64,000 nt of DNA from Bacteroidota bacterium (GTDB taxonomy: Bacteria; Bacteroidota; Ignavibacteria; UBA10030; SZUA-254). The DNA lies in assembly GCA_020056225.1 (NCBI GenBank), contig JAGVIE010000061.1, positions 32,848-96,847 on the forward strand. The letters are read 5' to 3'. The notes beneath the pieces are model-generated. The model was not told the origin of the DNA, did no database searches, and saw nothing but the letters and a program-made list of their open reading frames with translations. The position numbers were made by a program, and so were the translations under genes. This document shows positions 45,873-54,268 of the stretch, in pieces (the stretch's first letter is position 1; the number at the start of each line of letters is the position of its first letter).

Positions 45873-46001
45873 TTATGACTTTTTCTTATCTGAAGTGGAA
45901 ATATATCTAACCATTAATATAAACAGGACTAAAAAACAAATTAACAAAAGATATTCTAAACCTTTTGTTTCAAAAATATTTACGTAATAATAAAATTCCA
46001 T
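45873..46001 (-). CDS. Small single-span membrane protein (42 residues)
   Basis: A short frame in the 270-base gap between the kinase and the NrfD-like gene, read as MEFYYYVNIFETKGLEYLL followed by a strongly hydrophobic span ending at VRYIS and a basic tail SDKKKS. AAAGGG lies eight bases before the ATG, and the start is 21 bases after the NrfD-like stop. The FETKGLEYLL-type entry resembles, as I recall it, the N-terminal anchors of small membrane proteins in Hmc-like redox operons. I take it as an accessory subunit of the HybA/HybB-type complex. Confidence 0.7.
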   Translation of the reverse strand: MEFYYYVNIFETKGLEYLLLICFLVLFILMVRYISTSDKKKS

Positions 46002-46022
46002 AATCAAATCCCTTTATTAATT

Positions 46023-47222
46023 TCAATTTTCCTTTGAAAAGACTGGCATGCGTGTTGCAATCCATCTGAAGGCCCATATCTCTGAAAAAACTACCATAAG
46101 CGTTACAACGATTTCCTGCCAGGATGGATAATACTTATTAGCAACATCCCAGTTAAAAGCAATTACAGATATATTCAGTCTATTAAGAATTATACCTATT
46201 AATGCTAATACTGAAGCTATCTTTATTATACCAATACTTCTATTTCTAACCGCATAAGCAAACATAAAACACGGTATAAGTACAAAACCAATTACTTCGA
46301 CAAGGTACCAATAACCCCAAAAATCATTAATTAGTACCCACTGCTTTTCATGGATAAAGATAAGCGCTTTAAAGAAATAATATACAAACATCGCAATGGC
46401 TGCTCCTTTACCTAAACCCAAGATTATTTCTTCATATGAATAATGGCTCTTTTCACCGATCAGATCCTTAAAGACTTTATGACTGATAATCCCCTCGAAT
46501 ATTATCATTGATAATCCTGCAAAAATACTCGATACAAAAAATAGGATTGGTATAAATTCGGAATACCAAAGAGGATGTATTTTTGGTTTTGCCATTAAGA
46601 AAAGTGCACCAAGGCCGGATTGATGGAGCATCGAAAGTGTAATGCCGAATATTACAGCACCAAGTGTTAAAGCAGAAACAAATTTTCGCACTTTTTCCCA
46701 ATGTGCCCATTCGGCAATAACAGGTGAAAATTCTACAAACTCAGCAATCATATATAGTAGAAAGTGCCAGGAAACTAAAAACAAAACAGAATTATATCCG
46801 AATGAATTTCCAATAATTGGATTAATTATATGCCAAGGTCTTCCTAAATCCAGAACTAAAGCGCCTGCATAGAAAATGTATGCTAATAATCCATTTAGAA
46901 CTGTTACTCTAACAATAGAATGGTATTTTTCAACTCTCATTACGTAAACAACAAAAGTAATAATATACGCACCGCCTGCAAAAGCCACTCCAGTTACAAC
47001 ATCAAAACCAATCCAGAATCCCCATGGAAACTGTTGTGAAAGATTAGTAACTGACCCAAGACCCTTAGTAAATCGAAAGAAAAGGATCACAAGACCTAAA
47101 AGTATAATCGGAATAGATATAATGTTGAAAGGTGTTAACCACTTACCTCTGGGTTTCATTTCCTGAATTAAGAACTTAAAAAATTTTCTAAATTCGCCAA
47201 TGAGAACTGCTTTATTACTCAT
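46023..47222 (-). CDS. NrfD/HybB-like quinone-interacting integral membrane subunit
   Basis: The protein has about 399 residues and ten predicted spans, like HybB and PsrC, which exchange electrons with menaquinone. Examples are an RFTKGLGSVTNLSQQFPWG loop early on, LHQSGLGALFLMA in mid-protein and WVLINDFWGYWY later. The chosen ATG (ending 47222) has AAAGGTGG upstream and overlaps the HybA-like stop by eight bases; an ATG five codons earlier (47237) is possible but lacks a ribosome site. No haem motif is present. It forms a unit with the Fe-S protein and pentahaem cytochrome. Confidence 0.93.
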   Translation of the reverse strand: MSNKAVLIGEFRKFFKFLIQEMKPRGKWLTPFNIISIPIILLGLVILFFRFTKGLGSVTNLSQQFPWGFWIGFDVVTGVAFAGGAYIITFVVYVMRVEKYHSIVRVTVLNGLLAYIFYAGALVLDLGRPWHIINPIIGNSFGYNSVLFLVSWHFLLYMIAEFVEFSPVIAEWAHWEKVRKFVSALTLGAVIFGITLSMLHQSGLGALFLMAKPKIHPLWYSEFIPILFFVSSIFAGLSMIIFEGIISHKVFKDLIGEKSHYSYEEIILGLGKGAAIAMFVYYFFKALIFIHEKQWVLINDFWGYWYLVEVIGFVLIPCFMFAYAVRNRSIGIIKIASVLALIGIILNRLNISVIAFNWDVANKYYPSWQEIVVTLMVVFSEIWAFRWIATRMPVFSKEN

Positions 47223-48087
47223 TTTCCCACCTTTCATTTTTATTCAATTCATTTTTTCTGTCGGTAAGTAAATTAAGTCCGAATAATAATGCAGGAACAC
47301 CAAATAGTACAAGAGGAACTGAGAATAGAAATTCTTTTGTGTACTCAGGGTAAGGTGTTGTACCAAGGTCTGTTCTAAATCCGATTTGCTCAAATGGAAC
47401 AGCCGAAAGGTAGAGCCAGCCGGTTCCTCCTACTTCGTGTTCTCCATATATTTTATGTACATATTTATCAGGATAACTGTAAACACGGTGTCTTGCCACT
47501 TCCATGAGTTCTCTTTTAATGCCGAATAATAAGGCATCTTTTGGACAAGCTTGTACACAGGCTGGTTTCTTACCTTCTTGCAATCTTTCATAACACATAT
47601 TGCATTTCTGGATTTTTGGATTCCATTTGTTATATTCAAATTTGGGAATATCGAATGGGCAGGATACCATGCAATATCTGCATCCCATACATTTATCTCC
47701 ATCCCAAGTAATCGGTCCTTCTTTAGTTTTAAACATTGCATTAGTAAGGCAAGCTGCAGTACATGCTGGTTGCCAGCAGTGCATACATTGTCTTTTTACG
47801 AACACTTCACCGTTTTTGGTTTCAAATCTGTTCACAACAGTCCACTGTTTTTCACTCGTATCTCTAATTTTTTCAAGGGCATGATCATTTTTCACGTCTG
47901 GCACATAATTGCCGTGCTCTTCAGAACAAGCAACCTCACACAATCTACATCCGAGGCATCTAGTTGTATCAACCAGCACTCCGACAAATTCCTTTTTCTC
48001 TTTATTCTCCTGAGCATTTAATTTCCCCAGAGGTAAAGCTGCTATACTAATGGTAGCTGTTGTTCTAATAAAATTTCTTCTGTTCAT
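47215..48087 (-). CDS. HybA-like periplasmic 4x[4Fe-4S] protein with Tat signal
   Basis: The 290-residue protein begins with a twin-arginine signal (RRNFIR at 3-8, hydrophobic 11-21). Four cluster-binding groups follow: CLGCRLCEVAC (from Cys44), CMHCWQPACTAAC, CMGCRYCMVSC and CNMCYERL...CVQAC. A C-terminal hydrophobic span (FSVPLVLFGVPALLFGL) anchors it to the membrane, as in HybA. It should wire the NrfD-like quinone site to periplasmic cytochrome. No catalytic hydrogenase, molybdenum or tungsten subunit is encoded in the run. Confidence 0.94.
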   Translation of the reverse strand: MNRRNFIRTTATISIAALPLGKLNAQENKEKKEFVGVLVDTTRCLGCRLCEVACSEEHGNYVPDVKNDHALEKIRDTSEKQWTVVNRFETKNGEVFVKRQCMHCWQPACTAACLTNAMFKTKEGPITWDGDKCMGCRYCMVSCPFDIPKFEYNKWNPKIQKCNMCYERLQEGKKPACVQACPKDALLFGIKRELMEVARHRVYSYPDKYVHKIYGEHEVGGTGWLYLSAVPFEQIGFRTDLGTTPYPEYTKEFLFSVPLVLFGVPALLFGLNLLTDRKNELNKNERWENE

Positions 48088-48131
48088 CGTAACTCCTATT
48101 GAAATGCAATCTATATAAAAGAATTATAAAA

Positions 48132-48668
48132 TTAAAACTTTGTTTTTTTACCATTGTGGCACATCCCGCAATTTTCACTTGCTTGCTTACCTGTTTCAGA
48201 CTCATGACACTGCCAGCATTTTTCATGTATGGCTACTTTTCTACTTAGCATTTCGTCAGCTATATTTGCAAGGTGAAAACGATGGCATACCGTACAATTA
48301 TAAATTTTTTTATGGGTCTTATCTGATTCAGCATGACAACTGTTGCAACTATTCTTCAAATAATTTGGATGTGGGGTATTTAATTTTTTAGCATTAAGTT
48401 GATGATGACACTCTACACATTTGATTTCCAAATCTTCCAGATGGAGTTTATGAGGAAATACAACCTCCCCAAGAGAGGAGGGTATTTTTATTTCAGATGG
48501 TATTTGCAAGGTGTCCTCATTGGAGATACTTGTTGCTAAAGTAGAGTTTATTTCCGATCTGTATGAAGTTACTACTTTGCCTAATTCAGTTCCTTTTGTA
48601 AATGGAGCACTTAAAACGCCAGCCATTAAAAGGAATATTGTTTGCGCAATGAAAAGATATTTAATCAT
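48132..48668 (-). CDS. Periplasmic pentahaem cytochrome c (c3/c7-like)
   Basis: The 178-residue protein has a signal peptide (1-20) and five CXXCH motifs beginning at Cys84, 108, 125, 151 and 167. FPHKLHLEDLEIKC before the first haem is the class III cytochrome c pattern, in which the two His are axial ligands. About 60 residues between signal and first haem are polar and free of haem motifs. It is 44 bases upstream of the HybA-like gene. It is the likely electron carrier between the quinone module and downstream acceptors such as the outer-membrane conduit. Confidence 0.92.
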   Translation of the reverse strand: MIKYLFIAQTIFLLMAGVLSAPFTKGTELGKVVTSYRSEINSTLATSISNEDTLQIPSEIKIPSSLGEVVFPHKLHLEDLEIKCVECHHQLNAKKLNTPHPNYLKNSCNSCHAESDKTHKKIYNCTVCHRFHLANIADEMLSRKVAIHEKCWQCHESETGKQASENCGMCHNGKKTKF

Positions 48669-48722
48669 AATTACCTCATTTTAGATATTAAATTTAAAAA
48701 CAATATAACTACCTGAAATTTA

Positions 48723-49889
48723 TTATTTTTTATTGAGAAAAGTTTGCGAAAACTCCCCCCAAATTTTCTTATCTAACCTTTCTTTCTCTGCTGCATTATT
48801 TCCTTCGCCAGATGATTCAATTTGCTCTTTCTCTTTTTCAGCTTTTCTTAAAATCTCATTGTACTTATTTATTTCCTGTTGGTACCAATCAATGGTTTCA
48901 CGTCCAATTTTTAAGTAATGTAATTCTTCAGAAAGACTTGAAGGTTCGATTAAACACATCCAGCTAAGCTCGAAGGGCTTTATCACAATCCACTCGGGGT
49001 GTTCTGCATGTTCAGAATTTACGGATATAACTCTTCCGCTTATTGGAGAAGGAATATCAAATGACTGATGTTCCTGTTTTATTGTAAACAACAAATCTCC
49101 TTTCTTAATTTTACTACCAATTTTAGGTAACTCAACTCCGTCGATCTTTCTCAATATTTTTCTTATGAAATCATCAATTCCTATTCGTACTATGCCGTTC
49201 ATCTCAATTGTTATCCATGTGTGTTGATGGGCTATAAAAACCCCTGCCGGTACATTGAATTCATGCTTCGAACTAGATTCTGCTGTCGTACCTGTTACTA
49301 ATCGTACAGTCGGTTTCATCTGTTTTTCAATTTTTTCCTGACGCTTAATTAGAGCTTTATTAATAAAAGCAATAAGCTCATCTTCTGTAAAGGGTTTCTG
49401 TACGTAATCCATAGCGCCATGTTTCATTGTTTCCACGGCAGTTTCGACTGCTGCATAACCGGTAATTACAATTACATCAATATCGGGACGCAAATGTTTA
49501 ACAGCTTTTGTTACATCCACCCCATCCATTCCCGGCATCTTAAGATCGGTGAAAACAAAGTCATAGTCATATTTTATTATTAGTCCTAAAGCTTCTTTCC
49601 CTGTTTCAACAGTATCTATGCTATAGCCGTCAAAGACAAGAATTTTTCTAAAACTATCCAATATTATTTTTTCATCATCAACTGCTAAAATTTTTGCTTT
49701 AGGATTCTTAACCTCAATGCGTTTTAAAGTTTCTGCTTCATTGGTAAAATCCAATTTTAAACCTATATCAAGCGCCAGATCCCTTTCTTTTCTGATTTTT
49801 GCTTCCTGAATTCTCTTAATCAAAAGCCGCAGGGCTAAATCAACTATAAAAAAAACCACAACTGTAAGGACAACAATCAATACTACCAT
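48723..49889 (-). CDS. Membrane-anchored response regulator with GcvH-like output domain (copy 2)
   Basis: The 388-residue protein has a membrane span at 2-20, a receiver domain with Asp115 in FTDLKMPG and TGYAAVETAVETMKHG, and a GcvH-like domain (about 210-335: HQHTWITIEMNGIVRIGIDDF, ELPKIGSKIKKG, SPISGRVISVN). A charged helical tail follows (about 350-388). The lipoyl-lysine position is again out of register (Lys271, 11 residues before Pro282). Similarity to copy 1 runs from end to end, so one arose by duplication within this locus. It precedes the pentahaem cytochrome gene by 54 bases. Confidence 0.9.
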   Translation of the reverse strand: MVVLIVVLTVVVFFIVDLALRLLIKRIQEAKIRKERDLALDIGLKLDFTNEAETLKRIEVKNPKAKILAVDDEKIILDSFRKILVFDGYSIDTVETGKEALGLIIKYDYDFVFTDLKMPGMDGVDVTKAVKHLRPDIDVIVITGYAAVETAVETMKHGAMDYVQKPFTEDELIAFINKALIKRQEKIEKQMKPTVRLVTGTTAESSSKHEFNVPAGVFIAHQHTWITIEMNGIVRIGIDDFIRKILRKIDGVELPKIGSKIKKGDLLFTIKQEHQSFDIPSPISGRVISVNSEHAEHPEWIVIKPFELSWMCLIEPSSLSEELHYLKIGRETIDWYQQEINKYNEILRKAEKEKEQIESSGEGNNAAEKERLDKKIWGEFSQTFLNKK

Positions 49890-49951
49890 ATTATTTTTTC
49901 TCCTACTCTTACTTTTAAAATATTATATACCTGATAAGGAACTTTACATGC

Positions 49952-50125
49952 CTATTCACAATTTCTACAACCGACACAGACGGTAGTATCGACTAAAACT
50001 CCCATTCTGTCTTCTGATAATATATTCTTTTGCGATGCTGTTGAAGTTGATATCGAAAGTCCTGTAGCTACAGTCCCAATTGTTACTGATTTTTTAAGAA
50101 AATCGCGGCGGCTTTTGCCAGACAT
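49952..50125 (-). pseudogene. Truncated HybA-like Tat/Fe-S protein remnant
   Basis: From the ATG ending at 50125 (AAAGGA upstream) the frame gives a Tat signal with SRRDFLKK, then GVLVDTTVCVGCRNCE and a stop. This matches the start of the HybA-like protein (GVLVDTTRCLGCRLCE) but ends inside the first cluster, leaving 57 residues and no complete Fe-S site. The next gene begins 62 bases later, with no room for the rest, so the remainder has been deleted. The ribosome site remains, so a short exported peptide may still be made. Confidence 0.7.
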
Positions 50126-50545
50126 TTTGTTTTCCTTTAGAAGATGGTGTGATATCAAAATAAACGGTTAGTTACCTGTGAAAAACGATTTATCAATTTC
50201 ATTCTTCGAATAAATGTACAACTTAGTTTTTTAAAAAGCCAATTATTTTACAGTTCTGTTATCTTTGCGTGAAATAAATCTGATACTTTTTAGACACGCC
50301 CCCCAAACTCCATCAAGGGATGAGTATTGCAAAACTGAGACACAAGGTTAGTTACTGTACAGGTCATCTTGTTTTTGCGGAACGCTGCATCACGAATTAA
50401 TAGATTTCGCTCATTACCACACTGCATCAAGAAATACTATTATTCAGAAGCTTCTATTATTAAGCCCAATATTTCAAGGATGGATATGAAACTTTGATTA
50501 TCATCAAAAAATATCGTATTTTGACAAAAATTATATGAGAGAAGA
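50126..50545. other. Divergent intergenic region
   Basis: About 420 bases between the minus-strand redox cluster and the plus-strand glycan cluster; it must hold both promoters. A 26-codon frame from ATG 50320 to 50400 and a small C-run at 50300 are visible, but I see no repeat, RNA gene or recognisable protein. The sequence is AT-rich near the minus-strand start. Confidence 0.5.
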
Positions 50546-51715
50546 ATGAACGAATACAATCAAAATGAAGAAATCCCTGCTTCGAGCGATGAAACAGTTG
50601 AAAGAAATGTGACCCCCGGAGGTGAAATATCTCCAGAGGCTCGATCCCCCCAACAACCTACATCTTCTCAGCAGGAACCACCCGGAATACAAAAGAAGAA
50701 TAAAGCGAACGATGGCAGACAAAGCCGATACAAACAACGTCGGCATCAAACACATCAATCTGAGAGTTCGCAATACAGGACTGGCAGTAAAGAAATATCG
50801 GTAGTGATTCCTCTCTACAACGAAGAGCAGTCATTGCGCGAGTTGTTTGATAAAATACGCAATGTCTTAAACCGCAGCGGACGATTTGAGGTGATCTTCG
50901 TTGACGATGGCAGTACCGATGGCTCGATGCGTGTGCTTCATGAATTACGAAATCGGGATCGCCGCGTTAAGATTATTCGGTTCCGGCGGAACTACGGCAA
51001 GTCGGCAGCTCTCTCAGTTGGTTTTGCAAAAGCCGAAGGTGATATTGTCATCACGATGGATGCCGACCTGCAGGACGATCCGAATGAAATCCCCAGTTTA
51101 GTAAACGAAATTAAAAAAGGATACGACCTGATTTCGGGCTGGAAGAAAAAACGGCGTGATCCTATATCTAAAACTATACCGTCGCGGTTTTTTAATTTTG
51201 TCACATCTATCATAACCGGGATAAAAATCCACGACTTCAATTGCGGTCTGAAAGCATATAGAAAAGAAGTTGTTAAAGAGGTTGAAATTTACGGTGAGCT
51301 GCATCGTTATATACCTGTACTCGCTCATTGGCTTGGATATAAGGTTGGTGAAATACCCGTACAACATCATCAGCGGAAATACGGCAGAACGAAATATGGT
51401 TTAGGCCGGTTCTGGAAAGGATTCCTCGATCTGTTGACGGTTATTTTTACCACGCGTTATATGCAGCGGCCACTGCATCTTTTCGGTTTCTGGGGCATGG
51501 TATTTTTCCTGACAGGTTTTGCTATCGATCTATATCTTGTCACACTGAAGTTTACCGAAGGTATGGCGCTTAGTAATCGTCCTTTGTTTTTTGGCGGCAT
51601 ATTATTGATAATTGTCGGGGTACAGTTTATTTCAATCGGGTTAATTGGTGAGATGATAACGAAGACGCGTAGAACGCCGGAGAAAGAGTATTCGATACGG
51701 GAATTCTGGAAATAG
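50546..51715 (+). CDS. GT2 glycosyltransferase, polyprenyl-phosphate sugar synthase type
   Basis: The 389-residue protein has a Pro/Gln/Glu-rich disordered leader (1-75), then a GT-A domain: VVIPLYNEEQSL, VIFVDDGSTDGS, and the metal-binding DADLQDDP. Two C-terminal spans (about 310-335 and 345-370) follow. This resembles DPM1/GtrB-type enzymes that charge polyprenyl phosphate with a hexose. The long polar leader is not usual for the family. It begins the plus-strand glycan cluster and is ten bases before a large membrane protein that could use the polyprenyl sugar. Confidence 0.9.
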   Translation: MNEYNQNEEIPASSDETVERNVTPGGEISPEARSPQQPTSSQQEPPGIQKKNKANDGRQSRYKQRRHQTHQSESSQYRTGSKEISVVIPLYNEEQSLRELFDKIRNVLNRSGRFEVIFVDDGSTDGSMRVLHELRNRDRRVKIIRFRRNYGKSAALSVGFAKAEGDIVITMDADLQDDPNEIPSLVNEIKKGYDLISGWKKKRRDPISKTIPSRFFNFVTSIITGIKIHDFNCGLKAYRKEVVKEVEIYGELHRYIPVLAHWLGYKVGEIPVQHHQRKYGRTKYGLGRFWKGFLDLLTVIFTTRYMQRPLHLFGFWGMVFFLTGFAIDLYLVTLKFTEGMALSNRPLFFGGILLIIVGVQFISIGLIGEMITKTRRTPEKEYSIREFWK

Positions 51716-51725
51716 TTGCGGTACT

Positions 51726-53159
51726 ATGGCAAAATCAAAATCCAAAGCCGCCGATGTATCTGTTGCTTGCTGGGATAAAAAAATAGAATTGATTTTAATC
51801 GGGATATTGTGTGCGGGTAGTATGTTTATTAGATTAAATGTAGCACAATATCATCCGTTTGTTAATTGGGATGGAGCATACTACATCAACTATTTCCGCG
51901 ATGCGTCTTGGCAATCTGTTTTTCATCCTGGGTATTCACTTTTTATCGAACTTTTTCGCCTCGTGGTTCCCGATGGAGTCAGAGCGGCACAGTTAGTCTC
52001 GGTAGTTGCAGGCGCTCTCCTACCTTTGCCGTTGTTCTATTTGGCTCGGCATTTCATGAATTCTTTGCTCTCAATACTTACGGTAGCGGTCGTTGTATTT
52101 AATCCTTTAATAATTCGATACGGTGCGGTAACTCTTACGGAGGCAATATTTATCTTTCTTGAAATTACGGCATTCTTCTTTTTTGTAAAACGCCGTCCTC
52201 TATTATTCGGTATGACAAGCGGTCTCGCGTTTCTCACCCGCCCGGAAGCGCTGATTTATTTTAGCATCCTGATCTTTTTTGATTTCATAAAAAACCGAAA
52301 GTGGAGATGGTCCGGTTTTTATCTGGCAAGTTTTTTTCTCCTTGTGTTACCGTACATTATATTTTTGCGTATTCAAACCGGAGAATGGACGATAAGTCCA
52401 AAGACCATGAATATTCGAGTATGGGAAAAAGATTGGCGCGTCAATGTCGCGCATGAAGCTTCTAATGCTCCAGTGTTCACTTTATCGGATCGGGTAAGGT
52501 CGGGTTTACAGTATTATCCCGAACGATTAATGGAATACGGAAAGCATTTCCTGAAGTTCGCAGGCATCCCGTTAGTAATTGCGGGGATTTTCGGTATGAT
52601 TAAGAAAAGGAACATGTTGTTGGCAAGTATTCCAATGCTTTTTATTTTGCCTGTCTTCGGACTTGATCCAAACGAACGATTCATCATACCCTACATTCCG
52701 TTTCTGGCAATATTTTCATTTATTCTTATTAGTGGATTTAATAAAAATTGGATTGCGGTCTTAAGCACGGTTATCATCATCGCCGGGTATTCATCGACTA
52801 TCTCTTATGCGGCAATACCGGATCAAGGAACGACTGAGTTCTGCACAGCAGGGATCGCTATGAAACCGATGACACATGAAGGTGATATTTTTGTCGACCG
52901 CAAACCATTCACAGCGTTTTATGCTGGCGGGTCTTACATCGCGATGCCGAACGATCCGGTCGACAGTATTCTGGCATTCTGTCATCAAGTTCGCGCCAAG
53001 TATCTCGTTGTCAGCGCGCGGGTTGTCAGGGTTTATCGTCCGCAACTTAATTTTCTTTTGTACAGCGACACAGTTCTCAACCGGTTAAATCTGAAAACAG
53101 CCTATGTTGCGGGATTGGATTCAGGATACGGTATCAGAGTAATAAAATTATCAGACTAA
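51726..53159 (+). CDS. Polytopic membrane glycosyltransferase (GT39/GT83-like)
   Basis: The 477-residue protein has about ten to twelve spans. The first periplasmic loop has NWDGAYYINYFRD followed by SVFHPGYSLFIELF, matching the acidic catalytic loop and the HP-G-Y substrate element of GT-C enzymes such as ArnT and protein mannosyltransferases. A soluble C-terminal domain (about 370-477) ends the protein. The donor would be a polyprenyl-phosphate sugar, fitting the preceding synthase. The acceptor is unknown. Confidence 0.8.
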   Translation: MAKSKSKAADVSVACWDKKIELILIGILCAGSMFIRLNVAQYHPFVNWDGAYYINYFRDASWQSVFHPGYSLFIELFRLVVPDGVRAAQLVSVVAGALLPLPLFYLARHFMNSLLSILTVAVVVFNPLIIRYGAVTLTEAIFIFLEITAFFFFVKRRPLLFGMTSGLAFLTRPEALIYFSILIFFDFIKNRKWRWSGFYLASFFLLVLPYIIFLRIQTGEWTISPKTMNIRVWEKDWRVNVAHEASNAPVFTLSDRVRSGLQYYPERLMEYGKHFLKFAGIPLVIAGIFGMIKKRNMLLASIPMLFILPVFGLDPNERFIIPYIPFLAIFSFILISGFNKNWIAVLSTVIIIAGYSSTISYAAIPDQGTTEFCTAGIAMKPMTHEGDIFVDRKPFTAFYAGGSYIAMPNDPVDSILAFCHQVRAKYLVVSARVVRVYRPQLNFLLYSDTVLNRLNLKTAYVAGLDSGYGIRVIKLSD

Positions 53160-53161
53160 AT

Positions 53162-54253
53162 ATGAAAATGAATGATATAAAATACGATTGCCGCCATTTT
53201 CGTGGCGATATACCTTGTAAACCGCATAAAACGAACAGAGTGCATTGCGTTGATAAAAGAGGGAAAGAGTGCGCTTATTACCAGCCGACCAGCAAAAAAA
53301 TATTGATCGTCAAACTCGGAGCAATCGGAGACGTAATCAGAACGACCCCGCTCTTACATAAATTAAAAACAATTGAACCATCAGCAGAAATTTGGTGGCT
53401 CACATTGACGCCGGAAGTAGTTCCCAAAAGCGTAGATGTTATTTTGCCTTTTACACCTCAAAGCTTAGCGATTTTGCAAACGGTAAAGTTTGACATTCTT
53501 ATCAATCTGGATAAAGATAAAGAAGCTTGCGCCCTTTGTGTCAGCGTTTCATCACGTATAAAGAAAGGATTCACACTTAAGAATGGAAAGTGCCGTCCAA
53601 TCAATATTCAGGCAGAGCACAAATATCTCACAGGGGTGTTCGATGATTTGAGCAAGTCAAACACTAAAAGCTATCAGGAAGAGATTTTCGAAATTTGCGG
53701 ATATACATTCGACGGTGAAGAATACGTTATGCCGGATGTGAAGGATTATGACTGGAAACTACCGAAGCGCAAAAAAATTATCGGATTGAATACGGGTTGC
53801 GGCGGCAGATGGACTTCACGATTATGGGATAATAAGAATTGGATCGCGCTTGCCAAGAAGTTGCGTAATGCCGGATATGTACCGCTCTTGCTGGGGGGTG
53901 AACAGGAACATCAAAAAAATTTGAAACTCTCAAAAGCAAGCGGCGCAATATATCTCGGGCATTTCCCGCTCAACCAGTTTATTAGCGAGGTTAACCAATG
54001 CGATCTTATGGTAACAGCGGTTACAATGGCTATGCACCTTGCCATAGGGTTGAAGAAAGAGCTTGTCTTGTTCAATAATATTTTCAATAAATATGAGTTC
54101 GAGCTGTACGGACGCGGCGAAATTATTGAACCGGATTTTGATTGCAATTGTTTCTATTCGCCGACTTGCGAAAATAATTGTATGCAGTATATTGGCGTCG
54201 AGACTGTGTTCCGCACGTGTATGCGTCTGCTCGAAAACTCGGAAACAAAATAA
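53162..54253 (+). CDS. GT9 glycosyltransferase (heptosyltransferase family) with Cys-rich N-terminus
   Basis: The 363-residue protein contains KILIVKLGAIGDVIRTTPLL, the GT9 donor-side entry, and the C-terminal GGEQEHQKNLKL and LMVTAVTMAMHLAIGL segments of the nucleotide-sugar half. Residues 1-45 carry Cys10, Cys19, Cys29 and Cys37 around CRHFRGDIPCKPHK, probably a small zinc-binding module. Another Cys group (CNCFYSPTCENNC) is near the C-terminus. It starts three bases after the upstream stop. It probably adds heptose or a similar sugar to lipid-linked glycan or LPS core. Confidence 0.88.
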   Translation: MKMNDIKYDCRHFRGDIPCKPHKTNRVHCVDKRGKECAYYQPTSKKILIVKLGAIGDVIRTTPLLHKLKTIEPSAEIWWLTLTPEVVPKSVDVILPFTPQSLAILQTVKFDILINLDKDKEACALCVSVSSRIKKGFTLKNGKCRPINIQAEHKYLTGVFDDLSKSNTKSYQEEIFEICGYTFDGEEYVMPDVKDYDWKLPKRKKIIGLNTGCGGRWTSRLWDNKNWIALAKKLRNAGYVPLLLGGEQEHQKNLKLSKASGAIYLGHFPLNQFISEVNQCDLMVTAVTMAMHLAIGLKKELVLFNNIFNKYEFELYGRGEIIEPDFDCNCFYSPTCENNCMQYIGVETVFRTCMRLLENSETK

Positions 54254-54268
54254 TCCACAGCAACTTGA

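Noticed and set aside
47223..47237. Earlier ATG for the NrfD-like protein
   Set aside because: No ribosome site precedes it, while AAAGGTGG sits at the right distance from the ATG five codons downstream. It remains possible.
50320..50400. 26-codon frame that might be an IS200-type transposase remnant
   Set aside because: Only a few residues resemble the start of such proteins; there is no ribosome site and no hairpin ends typical of IS200/IS605.
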